DNA of 64,000 bases from Heliopora coerulea (lineage: Eukaryota; Cnidaria; Anthozoa; Scleralcyonacea; Helioporidae). The position numbers and the translations under genes are program-made. Below the pieces are notes generated by a model, which saw only the letters and a list, made by a program, of their open reading frames with translations, was not told where the DNA came from and ran no database searches. Below, piece after piece: positions 1 through 12,126 of the stretch (the stretch's first letter is position 1; the number at the start of each line of letters is the position of its first letter). Where the stretch lies: contig JASJOG010000063.1 in assembly GCA_030142905.1 (NCBI GenBank), forward strand, positions 797,501 through 861,500, written 5' to 3'.

Positions 1-3000
1 CCAAGAGCAAAAAGAATCAAAGTTCTTCTCACTATTTTCCCAAAAATGTTAATCTTTCTAACATTCTTTTGCACCAGACTTTGTAATGACAGAGCGATGG
101 ATACTCCCATGATGAAGATGAACCTAGTTATTTACAACACATATTCATCAACAGTTATCAATAAATATCTTTAATAATTGGTATGTTGATCTAACAAAGA
201 TGGCAACATTAAGGTATACAAATATTACTCTATTTGACAAAAGATGTATTTTCATATAAAAGAACAAAAATCAAAACAAGACAATAAATTTACTGAAGGT
301 TGGACAGACTTGTGACTTAACTTTTTAAGTTGTAAGGAAGAAAAATTTATCTACAACATCCCTATACAACATCAATTCACTCCCAATTTCCCATGCAAAC
401 TAAACTTTTAATTCTGCTGCCTTAATGCTTGAATACATGTAAGAGCCAATTATAAACTCACCATGGAAAAACTAGATCAGCTACAGTTAATCCTACGAAT
501 GAAATATTATCCAATGTAAATGAATAAGAACACTGTTAAAGAAGATTCAAACAACAAGTATCATACCAAAATTACTATGCTCAGGAAATTGGCTGAATAA
601 TATAGTATACTGTAGTATTAATGCTGTTTTAAAAGTACCCACCATTCCATATGGAATGTTGAAAGAACCAATAACCTCCTCCTCCAAAGTTAACAAATAC
701 CATAATGACCAAAGCCAAGCTAAGAAAAGTACAGAGGGAAATGACCAAAAATTACAGCTGATGCCATTTTAAAACCAAAAACAATAATTCAAAACAGAAT
801 GCTGGATTTTACTAAAGAGCCTCTGTATTGGTATTAATATAATAACCATCACTTCTATGAAAATCAACAGTAGTTGAGGAAAAAGCACAAATGAAAACAG
901 CAAAACAAAGTAGCATGATGACGGAACAGGGTAATACCAAAAGCAAAGAGAAACAGCAAAAACAGCTGACAAAAAATAAATATAGCAACAGAGACAGTAA
1001 ACAATGACAGCCTGCAGTAGTAGAAACCATAACAAGAAGCAAAACAACAGCAGCAACAAAAACAACAGCTAGAGCAGAAACAAAAACTGAGCTAAAAGAG
1101 CACAAATGACTGGAACCTTTACAATACCCTCTGAATGCATCCAGAGACTGTAATCTTTTCTTTGCAGGCTTAATTTAATAAAAATAGAAAGAAAAGGAAA
1201 AACAATTAATAGGACATCCTTAAATAACATATATATTAACTCATTAAGGGGCACAGCTCATCCCCTTGACAAATAAATTGCCCAGTGTTAGCCAGAATAA
1301 AATTAAAAAGTGTGCCCTAGCCTCTTAATGGGTTAATTATCTTTTACTCTGTTCAAATGAACCAAACCTTATAACTATCAATAATTTCTCTTTTGAAACA
1401 TGATTGTATTTTTTATACATTTCACACACATTTATCACTGCTCCACCAAGAGTTTGGCTTGGAGTGCCCAGATCCTAAAAGAGTACAGAGAACTGTCAAC
1501 ACTTTTGAGCTTGTTCATGGTTCATCAGAAAAAGGATTTTAAAATACATGTTTAATGAAGTGCTTATTGCTTCTACAACAGAGACATCATTGACTCTCAT
1601 TATATCACCTAAATCATCAGGAGTGATTCCATTTCACCCAATAACATATCTAAAAATTTTCTGGTTAAAATGATTTTATTCATGTTTCCATCAGAGTACT
1701 GAAACACTCAAGCAATTTTCTAATTGTTACAGAGAATCAAGAGTGGATGTATGGGAGAACAAATACAGATACTGGTAGAAAAAATAAAACCCTTGAGAAC
1801 TCTTGAAATGTCAGCTTACGATAAATAATGATTTTGGATGTCAATAAATCAGCTTTTATCTTACAAGTCAACAATTTTGGCATTAAGCCAACATATAGTC
1901 AACTAGCATTAATAATTAAGAGTTCAATACATACAAACAATATTGTCCCAAAGCATTTCAACAGGCTTTCAATGCCAAAAAACTTACCGAATTTAGTCGT
2001 CTCCCTGAGTATAATGAAAACAGATAACATCTCAGATACCTTCTGAAAGCAAGATGTGATTTTAAATAAGATATAAGTAGAAAAATCAATGCAAGTTTTT
2101 CAATCACCTATGTCATGGTGAACTGTTATGATACAGAAAGGACAAATGGTATACTAAGCAACAGACAGCAAAGTACATCCGATAGCATAACAGTTTTACT
2201 CTTTCAAGACAGTGATAATACAGTGCCAGTTTACTTTGGCAAACTTGAGTCAATTTTATTTGTCAAAGGAAGATCTCCTGCCCAAAAAAGGTTATGTTTA
2301 TGGCTCACAATTTTATAATTACCTTCTAAGCCATTTTATGAAAATCACAAAGAGAGCCAGCCCCACAAGAATGGCAGCAGCAACTAAAATAGCTAAAAAT
2401 TTAAGAAGATAAAGGATAACACATCTGAAAATTGGTGATCACATCAAACAAGAAATCTGCTTAACACACCAAGAGAAAACTGAATGTTACCTTACAACGT
2501 GTGTACTTACGTATGTAGCTATTTCTTGGTTGATCATTCACAACTATAGCACAGCTTAGCTTGTTTTGATAAACATACACCACTTGATATGTATAACGTC
2601 CACCTTCCCCAAAATGGAAGGTCATGCTTTTTAAAAATAAAGACAAAAATAAATAAAACATGTCAGCAAATAAACAATAAAGACCTAATCATATCACTTG
2701 ATTACTCCCAATCAGAAAACCCACAAGGTCAAATTCATCCCAAATTCCAAATTCTGATCTTTTTATTTGACCATTATCATCCCATTTACGCCTGCACGTT
2801 TATCTCTAATAACATGTGCTTACATTACATGTATGCTAATATTTCCATTACAGTAACCCTGGGCATCATGAACACTACATATGGAGGTTGGAAAAAGTAA
2901 AACAGGTCAATGAACCTACAACTAATTCAGTCACCACAATGTGCTTTATTTATGGTCATTTGTTCAAAGGGTCCCTACCAACCAGCATGCATTTTGGTCA

Positions 3001-4865
3001 TCTTTTGGTGTTGCCTCTCAGTAAAATTGACCCATCTTGCCAGAGAGCAGTTGATACACTATCCCCAAACAAAGATTAATGCCCAGAATTAACATGAAAT
3101 ATATATAAGATATGTTTTGTCATCTTTTGCTGCTACCCTGGCTTGGGACAGTAATCAATGATTTCATACATTTAAGACTGGAATTTTGGTGCATGCAAAA
3201 ATAGCCACCAATTTTTAATTTAATCTTCTTATTAACCTTGTTAAGACAAATGTATTAGAAGCAGTGGATCACCTACAGTTCTTGTTTTTATCTGCACTGG
3301 CACTGACTTGGAGTTTAAAACGCCATCTTGTATCCATTATAAACCCTTTAGAATGAGGGCCAATGAAGACTGGATCTAACTTCAATAGAGGGCACTAAAC
3401 AACAACATTGATTTTTACATCTTAATACACAATGGCATTGCATATTTAATCAACCTTGATAACATTAAGCTGATGTGGTCATCACTAAAGAGCTACAACA
3501 ATACTGAATTCACTAAATTTTACCAATTTGATGACTGCCGTAATACTGTGCTACAATCTCAATTCATTTCCCAAGTGACGTTGAAATCTGAAATATTCCA
3601 AACTTTACATGCATACAGTTGTGTTATAGTTCGCTTCACTCAGCTAATATGTTATGAAAACAGGCCCTAAAGATTGACTGTAAAATGAGTTTTGTTTTAC
3701 TTTAAGAGTACTGTATTTACTCAATTAAGCACCGCAGTGCTTTTTAAACTTTTAGTGTTTCAGATGTGGTGCTTATTCAGGGGCTGTATTGAGGGCAGTG
3801 CTCTTTAAAAAATCATACCATTTGTAAATCATAACAAGCAAATGTTAACATCTGAAAAACATTGTAATACAGGAGAATAAAATTCCGAGGCTGGTTTAGA
3901 TTGAGTTGTACCGTACTTGTTTTATAGTTTGGCTCCTCAAACAATTCAGTCTGATGATGCTTTGATTAAGCACTGCATTGTTGTCAATGAATGTGGTACT
4001 TACACAAGGGCAGTGCTCTTTAATATGTTTGGTCTTATAAGGCAGTGCTTAATTGAGTAAATATGGTAATCTGAACCTGTTTATTCCTAATTATATTATT
4101 ACTGTACCATATATATATATATAAACATGTACAGGTGACATCATAACAGGCAGTACTTACTTACTTTGTAACAATTTGCTGATATGCCATGTACTTCCAA
4201 AAACTCAGGATAAGAAGATGACACATTCAAATATGCTTGATCCATCCCCAAATTCAAAGGTACATTACCAAAACTGTTAAAAAACAAAGTAAAAAAAATA
4301 GGTTGGCTTCATCATCACTGTTTATTATTTTGCAATTTTTTTCCATTGCAACCGCCAATTTTTTTCTTTAAAGTATAAGCTATCTTTATAAAGTTTAAAC
4401 TTTCTTACCTAGATTGATTTAATATTGAAGAACGAGCTTCAAAAACGCCCGGGTCAAATCCTAGCACAGAACTTACGCTTGGAACTAAATAATTTGCTAC
4501 AAAACAGAACAAGAAGGAAATATCATCCTCAACTCTGATCACTAACAATGCACTATTCAAGTAATTTTGCAATGACAATAAATTAGTACCAATTAACAAT
4601 AATACCCAGGTGTAGTTCATGGCAATAAGGGTCCTTACGTATTATCTACCCTTTGACATCCGGCTGAAGGTTCATACCACAGTCACGGGACAATATTGCG
4701 GAATGCACAACTTTGCCATCTGGTCTTTCAAGTCAAGTAAGGTTAAGAGCCCGTAACGCAAACCAAAAACACATCACAAGATTACAAACATACTGGGTTT
4801 AAATTACCTGGCTGATAATAAAAAATCAAAACTGAGAACAAAAACTTTGTTGGAAACGAAGCCAT
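1..4865 (-). CDS. HGSNAT: Heparan-alpha-glucosaminide N-acetyltransferase, 5' part of gene (3' end outside window)
   Basis: Lysosomal membrane enzyme that passes acetyl groups from acetyl-CoA to glucosamine of heparan sulfate. Exons read on the minus strand: 4865-4808 (start plus a hydrophobic signal peptide, [13 protein letters not shown]), 4273-4165 (lumenal, contains the family MDQA motif), 2626-2511 (FHFGEGGRY, like human EYRFGEFGNY), 2392-2323 (first membrane helix), 2042-1988, 1168-1128 ([10 protein letters not shown]), 719-653 ([21 protein letters not shown] region), 492-462 ([10 protein letters not shown]) and 123-1 (FIFIMG helix, running off the edge). Phases agree at all joins except 4165/2626, so one lumenal exon between them, of length 2 mod 3, was not found. 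The histidine before IWNG, which I take to be the proposed catalytic His, is kept. The gene is divergent from TAF1A. The family call is secure; the missing exon and the C-terminus are unknown. Confidence 0.92.
3709..4068. mobile_element. 360-bp non-autonomous TIR element, TACYGTATTTACTC family
   Basis: The left end (from 3709) reads TACTGTATTTACTCAATTAA followed by GCACCGC. The right end (to 4068), reverse-complemented, reads TACCATATTTACTCAATTAA then GCACTGC, giving terminal inverted repeats of about 27 bp. The interior is built of diverged copies of GCAGTGCTTAAT-type motifs in both orientations and has no ORF. It lies in an HGSNAT intron. The same terminal logic is seen at 19542-20993. No clear target duplication beyond a possible TA. 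Confidence 0.75.
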
Positions 4866-5273
4866 AGACAGGACACATGTAGTCTTCGTTCAGTCCTGAA
4901 ACAACACATCTGCGTGGGCGCGTGGTTTTTGTACAGGCTAGTGGCGTGATTAGCTTAGTGAACGCACACTATTGGCTAAAATTAATAAAATTTGCCGAAA
5001 ATTCCACGTCTCGCGAGGGCTGTAATGGTTCCTTGGAAGGCAAGCGTCGTCCCAAAGATCAGCTTCGATTGCATATTGTCAAACAAAACCAAGAAAATCT
5101 ACTCCCTGAAAATATACCAGGAATTTGCTCGCACAAAGACGAGAAGATACCTAAAAGTCTCCTGGTATTGTCCTCAACTACTTGTATGGTGTACTTCATG
5201 CAGGAAATGACTGCTGGAGTCTGCTAACCAGTATCAGGCCTTTTACGACGTATTTGTATGCCAAAGAAGGAAA
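4866..5273. promoter_or_regulatory. Shared divergent promoter of HGSNAT and TAF1A
   Basis: Only 408 bases separate the two start codons, which point away from each other, so both 5' UTRs and promoters must fit here. At 5009-5018 the sequence TCTCGCGAGG differs by one base from the palindrome TCTCGCGAGA, a motif known from CpG-type bidirectional promoters in animals and bound by BANP in vertebrates. No TATA box is evident. Promoter function is inferred from position. Confidence 0.6.
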
Positions 5274-8200
5274 ATGACATCAAAGTCGACAAAACCCACA
5301 TTTCACCGTTACGCGGCCTACAATTACCACTCTACGTCAGGTTTTCAAAGTGTTTGGCGTTCCCTGTGTGAAACATTTGCCTCCGGTAAGAGACGATGAA
5401 TTATGATACAATATTTCCCATCACTGAATTCTGAGATTCCTTGAATTCAGTCGTTTGAAAAGATTATTCAAGTGAGGTGATGGATCTTGTATGTTTGTTA
5501 CCATGGCTGCCATTCATAGAATTTTGGTGGTCAGGGGGTTTTGATTGTCGGGTTTTTGGATCACATTCCTAATGTCACCGTTTTCAGGGCAAAGCCCATG
5601 TAACAATCATTTAGAAAATAAGAGCAAATAATAATCTAATTGTTTTTGTAGAAACTAATTTATTTTGTTAGTTTTTGAAAACATGACATAACCCTGGATG
5701 TGAGAACTGCTTTAGGCAAAAATATTTGGTTTATCACATTTGCTGCTACCATGTATTACTGGCTGTGAGATATGTAGAACAGCCAATCAGACTGCAACAT
5801 TTGCTTTCACCAATAAGTTAGTTCAGTAAGTTTGTACTAACAACAGTTGGATGATGAATAAAATCTTCAAGTTGAGTAGACTATCTGTCTCTTCAAGTGT
5901 CTTAACATAGTTTGTGTTTCAAATTTCTTACACAGGAAAATCAGACATGATACGAGATTGTCATCTTTATTTCTTGAGTAAAATCCTACAAAACAGCTTA
6001 CTGACCCGAAGGTATAGTCAAGGCTTGGCATCACTGATAGGACTGAGTGGGAAATGTGAAACAATACCAGAGTTGTTCTGCATGGTGAGTATATCCATAT
6101 GTGTATATAAAAGGCAACATTAGTTGTATTGTTTTTCACCTTACTGTTTTTTTTCTCCTTTCTCTCTTTTTTCTCCTTTCTCTTTTTTTTCTCCTTTCTC
6201 TTTTTTTTCTCCTTTCTCTCTTTTTTCTCCTTTCTCTCTTTTTTCTCCTTTCTCTCTTTTTTCTCCTTTCTCTCATTTTTCTCCTTTCTCTCTTTTTTCT
6301 CCTTTCTCTCTTTTTTTCTCCTTTCTCTCTTTTTCTCTCTCTTTTACCTCAAATTTAAAATCTTCAGTTGTAAGACAAAACATATCCTAGGATGCTGCCT
6401 TGAAATTTAGCTTTCCTAGAGGACTTTTGTTTAACCTAGGCCAAACTTTACAGTTATAGAGTAGCCATCTGACCATATCCAATATTCCAGCATATAAACC
6501 TTGGAAAGCAGCACATAGGGAGATTAACATTTACAGTTATAGTGCACTGTGTTGGGAAGTCTAGGGTTGCTTACTGCATGAAGTGATTGATTATTGAATT
6601 ATTTAATAGAGTTCAATTTTCAACCTAGATATCTATTTTCAGTAATAATTGCTTTATTATATAGGGGTGAGGGGTATGTTTATTTCTTTAACAGACATTT
6701 TGGCAAAGATTGGCCAATCCCTGTGAAGTTAAAGATGGCCAGAACGGTCTATAGAGCTAATGAAAAAAGGTTTTCTATTGGCAGATATTTGCCATTCATG
6801 ATAGGCCATATCCATAATGTCTGCCACTAGATTTGAGTCCTGTAAACTAAAAGCATAAGTTAAAACAGTTATAAGTGTAGAGCTTATTCTTATAAAAGGA
6901 AATCTAGGGGACTTATTTTCATGCATTGGACTGGTCCCCTACTGGGATAGGTTCTGCTATACTATTCATTGTTGTGTTGATAATTTTGCTCTCTGAATTC
7001 CATCCACAGGCTGGCCTAGAGATCCTAAAGAACATCCCTCATACTCACATGCTTTGTTTACAATATTACAAAAACATGTTTCTGGCAAACCCTTATAATC
7101 AAGAAGAAACCCTTCTTAATTTTGCCTTATACCTTGTGTCAAGGCAACAAGATGTCACTGAAGGTTTAGAACTGCTGAAGTCAAAATCAAGTGTACAGCC
7201 TTTTAGTCAGAATTTTTTACACAAAGCATATATTGGACTATTTGAGTACAATCTTTGGCAGTTACAGCAATCAAAGAATGTGGGAAACCTAAACAGATTT
7301 TGTGAAGAAGATATCTCAGATGAGGAGGAGCACAGTGAATATGGAGAACAATGGGTAAATAGAAAGGTTGACTTCTCTGTCAAACATTCAGTCAACTTAT
7401 TTGAAGAGGTATTTTCAGTTCCTGGAGTGTGGGACATTTTTGTACCAGCTTATGTGGACTTGCTCAAGCATTGTAAAGGAATGACCCAAGCTAGAGTGTT
7501 TTTGGAGAATTACAGAGATAGAAATATGTTTAATCCAAATGCACACAGGTTAGTAATTTACAACACCTTATCATGTTTTAGAAACGTCTGTTAATATACA
7601 GTAATTGGCTAGACTTCATGGCTATACCATGAACTTTTCACGTGGAGAAGGACACAACCTGCCACCTCTTCACCTTGTCACTAACCAACACTGGCATAGC
7701 CAGAAAGCAAATGTTATGTAGGCACAACATGGGCACAGGTGTCAACATTTCCTGGTAGTTTTTTAGTTATCACATTGCCAGCAAAAGGCATGGGGCATGC
7801 CCCTCAAGATGTTTTGCAGTACTTGAACCCAATAACACTTCTGTACTGACTGCTATTACTACTGTGTTTCCTCTGGCTCCTCAACATCACCCCTAGGCTT
7901 GCTTGACTTGGGCTCAGTGCTACCACTCTTTTTATTCGGATTCATTTCACAACAATTGAACAATTGCCTTGCTGCCATATTTACACTTAAACATTTTACT
8001 CATCAGCACCCACTGACACATTGTTTTTTACTTCATCTTGCAAAGACATGTTTTCACCAAATAATTAACATTTATGTGAAAATTAAACTAATACTTGGAC
8101 TTTAGGTAAACAGAATAATTATATTTAATCTTTGTAGTGACTATACTCCATACTTTGCTAAATGTGAGCTAGATTTGTCAGCAATATTTCACCCAGACAC

Positions 8201-9332
8201 AAGCAGGTTTCACCCAGGCATAGGCCCAGGTGCTATGCCACTGCTAACCAAGCAATGTGGTGTGTTATGCCAGACAGTGGAACAATTTTTCATTACATTT
8301 TACCAATTAATCAATGTTTTTCAGCCAACTTTCTGTTTTACCAGGTCCAGCAAATTTACCAAAAGTGGAGGTGGTGTACTTTCAAACTCACCACATAATA
8401 TGTCCCTGCCTCCATTCTTACATTTCAAATCCCATTCTTTTTTGCCCACATCATACCTTAGCTCTTTTGTTAATAATTCTTGCAGTATTATATTCTTAAA
8501 ACATTGTTGTCCTTTTAATTCAGATATCTGTACCATTTCCTGAAGTCAAACTCTGCCTCTGATGAAGATTTGATTGATGTTTTGGAAAGATTAGTGAAAG
8601 TAGATCCAACCTCAGAATGTCTTGGTGATCTAATTGACCTCAAAGTCAGAAGTGGTATGTAGATAGATGGCAGACTATCACTAGGAATGGTCCTGGTTGG
8701 CAAATCCAGCCAATGATTGGAAGGGTTGGAATGAGCAGTGGAAACATTGTTTGTATTAGTTTCAGGCTAGCTAGGCTGTTGGTCATTAGTTCCCACCATA
8801 TGGTCAAATGGGGGATATTGTGGAGTGTTGAAGCTTGCCACTTCTTTTAACAATCAATTTAATGTGCTTACCAACCAAAAGAGTGGCTTTTTACAATATT
8901 CTACCAACAAATCAAGGTTTTCAACTGCAACTTATTGTTTTACCAACTGATTTGCGAATAAGTGCTCGGCCTTTGTCCCCCAGTATGCCATCAAATATAC
9001 CGTTATATAGTTATTTACTTAAAACTTTGAACTGTCATTTGTTAGGTTCAAAGGAAACTATAATGATGATGATCTTTCAGAAGTTAGATCATGCTGGGTG
9101 TATATTGGATGAAGAAACGTGGAAATTACTTGAGTCATACTTGGTACCTGAGAATGGAAGTAAAATGCACTCCGACCTCAAAAGCGAAATTGACTTGTGT
9201 TGGATGGAACGAGAAAGCTGGTGGCCTCAGTATCATTTTCAGATACCTCCTGATTTGCGCATTTCTGATAATCGAGCTGTAATGTTAACGAAGGCAAATG
9301 TTGCAGATTATTTCTTAGGAAAAGGTGATTAA
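5274..9332 (+). CDS. TAF1A: TATA-box-binding protein-associated factor, RNA polymerase I subunit A
   Basis: Subunit of SL1/TIF-IB, which recruits RNA polymerase I to rDNA promoters; nuclear/nucleolar. Exons: 5274-5385, 5936-6084, 7010-7548, 8524-8654 and 9046-9332 (stop). All junctions are GT-AG and in phase, giving 1218 nt and 405 aa (human about 450). Family matches: PELFCMAGLEILKNIP versus human PEIIWKLGSEILFYHP; VPGVWDIFVPAYVDLL; FNPNAHRYLYHFLK; and C-terminal WMERESWWPQYHF versus human WNSRKNWWPGFHF. The ATG at 5274 was chosen because the nearer upstream ATG frame meets a stop. Residues about 165-185 form an acidic lineage-specific insert (DISDEEEHSEYGE). A possible AATAAA lies at 9915. 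Well supported despite the family's weak conservation. Confidence 0.92.
6141..6345. repeat. 18-bp polypyrimidine minisatellite
   Basis: About eleven copies of TTTTTTCTCCTTTCTCTC with single-base variants, entirely pyrimidine on the plus strand except one A. It sits in TAF1A intron 2, just after the donor at 6085. All three frames stay open through it, which produces spurious ORFs rich in Ser/Phe/Leu. Confidence 0.95.
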
Positions 9333-10264
9333 AGTTGATGAGATATATATTTTTTGGAAACACGAGGGTGGCAGAGTTAATTCTGAACAGTGTTAGATGG
9401 ATAAAGACGAGGACGGAAGTGGTGGTAGATACTGAAGAAAGCAAAGGAAGCGAAATTAATTGAGATGGTTAAGGAAGTAAAGAGACAAAAAGGAAAGGAA
9501 GGGAACAAATAGAGGATTAAGAATGGAAGGAAAAGGAAGGCAAGGAACAAACAAACAAACGAACAAGAAAAATGTGGCAGAAATATAAAGTTAAGATCAC
9601 TGTAACAGGGATGAAATATTCATTCATAAATGTTTGCTTTTTATCTGGATTAAAAACCTATACCAAATAAGCTGTTATAGCAAGTTTTGATTTCTTTTTA
9701 AATTTAGATAATGAGTTCAGCAGAGAAGTACGTTTAATCTACAGGGAGTACTTCAACTAACAGCAAGGAAAGGCAAGAAAAAAGAAGAAAGCGTTGAGTA
9801 TACTTCTGTACACGGATGAGAACAGCTTTTTTTTTTTGCTGAGACAAGGGCTCCTGCAATCATTGTAAGAAGGAGATAAGATAACTTTCATTAACTGATA
9901 ATACAACACATTTAAATAAAGAATGTGACTGAAGTCTGTTTTTTTTTTTTGTTTTTTTTTACACAATACTAGAGAACTTCGTTCATTTTGATGACGCTCT
10001 GGTACAAATGACATCTTACAGTGTACTCTCAAAAGATTATCTTGCACTCAGATTACCACGGAGGTACACAAAACGGGACACATGATTGATTTGGTCACCG
10101 TAAATTAACATAAAACTTAACAACTAATTACGCGGTCTCAGTCAAAACTATACAACAGTGCAAGTGTCAGCTAAATCTCCCTGTGACTGGAAAAGCCGGC
10201 CTGCAGTATTGGGCTACAGCTTCACCACAAAGTTGAACGTTTTCCACTTAGTTTGACTCGCTCA
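9333..10264. other. Spacer between TAF1A and the clavesin-like gene
   Basis: No gene seen. Holds a purine-rich stretch (about 9470-9580), an AATAAA at 9915-9920 that could end TAF1A, short T-runs at 9828 and 9938, and presumably the 5' UTR and promoter of the next gene. Confidence 0.6.
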
Positions 10265-12126
10265 ATGTCCTTTAATCCTGGATTCAGTTCTGGTCTTTCT
10301 ACCGAAACTCAGCACAAAGCTAAAGTTGAGTTAAATGAAGATCCCGACACCAGAGGTACAAAGATTCAGCTGCTTCGCGACCGCATGGTTTTCAGACCTG
10401 ATTTGGGATTCAGACAGACCGACGATAAATTTCTTTTACGTTTTCTGAGGGCAAGGAAGTTCGACGAGGAGCGCGCCTTCGAACTTCTGTGTACTCACCT
10501 AGAATTCCAGAGAGACAATAAGAGTTACTTCCAGGGTTTGAGCCTAGGTGAACTACGCCATGTCCTTAAAGAAGGATTTCCCGGAGTATTGGCGAGTACG
10601 GACTCAAACGGTTCAAGAGTTATGGTGCTCTTTCCAGGTCGCTGGAATAAAGATCTGTTCAGCTTCGAGGAAATCGTTAAGTCGTTGATATTAACAATGG
10701 AAGAACTTCTTGCCGAAGAGGAAACGCAAGTGAATGGAGTTGTTGTGATTATTGACTTCAGTGGTTGGTCGATGAGAAAGCATGGACGATACGTTAGTCT
10801 TCATGAACTGAAGAGCGTGATACAGATTTTCCAGGTATTAAAAGGATTTTGGTTACATTGGTTTGAATATATTGAATACAGCTGAGGTGTAATTAAGTTG
10901 AAGCTGTTGTTGTTTGTAATAACTTAGATTTCAATGAAATGAAATTGTTTCATTAATTAATGAGCAGGGTTTGTTGTTTTTGAATTCGATAAAAAAGTGC
11001 AATTATTAGTTATTTGCGGCGTTATATTGCTAAACAATTGTACTGATTTGGCCTGTTCAAAACATAATTATACAATACTTGTTCAACAAGTTTTCAAGTT
11101 AATATTCTTCATTAGCAATACAGTTTTTGTTTTTGTTTTTTTCTGGAGATTACTGACGCTTTAATGATCTCGGTGAAAAAAATTAGCTTGGCATAAATCT
11201 GAGAATAGGTTGCAATTGTAAGTTTACAAAGTGGTCAGTATTTCTAATGGTTACTTGACTTGCCGGCACTTTAAGCTGATGTAATGGGAAGTAAAACTTT
11301 GAAGAAAGAAATCAATCTTTTTTTCTTGTTTCCGTAGCATTGTTTATGACTACAGTTCTCTTAGAACTTACTTGGATTTCTGCTGAGACCATTTATCATG
11401 CTTCAGAGCTAGTTAAAGCTATGTTTAAATTAATCTTTATAAGACACTGGAGACCTAGTACGTATAGAAACTCTCAAGACGTCAGCTAGCTAATTTTAGA
11501 CAAGGTACCAAATCCTTGTTGTAATACAGTGGAAATAAACACTAAGATATCTAATTTTCTTCCAGGATTGCTTTCCAGTACGTATGAAAGGTATTCATCT
11601 TGTTAAGCAGCCATGGTATATTCACATGACGTTAAATATACTCACTCGTTTCTTGAAGTCAAAGATCGGCGATAGAGTACGTGAACACCTGCATGCTTAA
11701 CTCTCGCGATATCCTTAGTCTGTTTTTTTCTCTTCTTTCCTTATTTTTAACCTTTGTTCTTCTCCTAACCTTTCTCTCGTATGTATCTCTTCTTTCATTT
11801 TTCTCCCTTCCCCGTTTTTTATTCTTCACTTCTTTCTTTGTTATTATTCTTCGTCATTCTTTGCGTTTTTGCAATTTTCTGTAACTTTGCCGTCACGTTT
11901 TTGTCTCCAGGTCTTTCTCCATGGCAACAACCTTCTATCCTTACACGCCATGATTCATCCAGACCTACTACCCAATGAATTTGGTGGCAACCAGCCAGAG
12001 TACGATAAGGAAACTTGGCTGCGCACGCTGCTTGCTAAAAACAGTTTCCAACACACCTGCGAAACCATGGCGGCCGTTGCTGCTCAACTGAACGGACATG
12101 TGCTGAAGTCTGGAAAGGAATCTTAG
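10265..12126 (+). CDS. CLVS: Clavesin-like CRAL-TRIO lipid-transfer protein
   Basis: Likely cytosolic or endosomal carrier of a lipid; clavesins bind phosphatidylinositol 3,5-bisphosphate. Exons 10265-10834, 11566-11676 and 11911-12126 all join in phase 0: 897 nt, 298 aa (human clavesins about 330-350). The N-terminal CRAL-TRIO-N part (residues about 15-95) reads [35 protein letters not shown]. The lipid-binding part continues with [27 protein letters not shown] and [12 protein letters not shown], then LLPNEFGG, all close to clavesin-1/2 (FLHGNNLNSLHQLIHPE, LPSEFGG). The vertebrate C-terminal tail is shorter here. A weaker alternative is a TTPA/TTPAL-type member. AATAAA at 12177-12182 follows the stop by 51 bases. 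Confidence 0.88.

Noticed and set aside
1490..1670. Minus-strand reading frame ([16 protein letters not shown]) in an HGSNAT intron
   Set aside because: Not part of HGSNAT, whose exons 2042-1988 and 1168-1128 join in phase; no family recognised.
4405..4620. Minus-strand ORF with a hydrophobic start inside HGSNAT intron 1
   Set aside because: Exons 4865-4808 and 4273-4165 join directly in frame and match the family; the ORF has no family resemblance.
6101..6410. Three overlapping ORFs rich in Phe/Ser/Leu
   Set aside because: They are translations of the 18-bp polypyrimidine minisatellite in a TAF1A intron.
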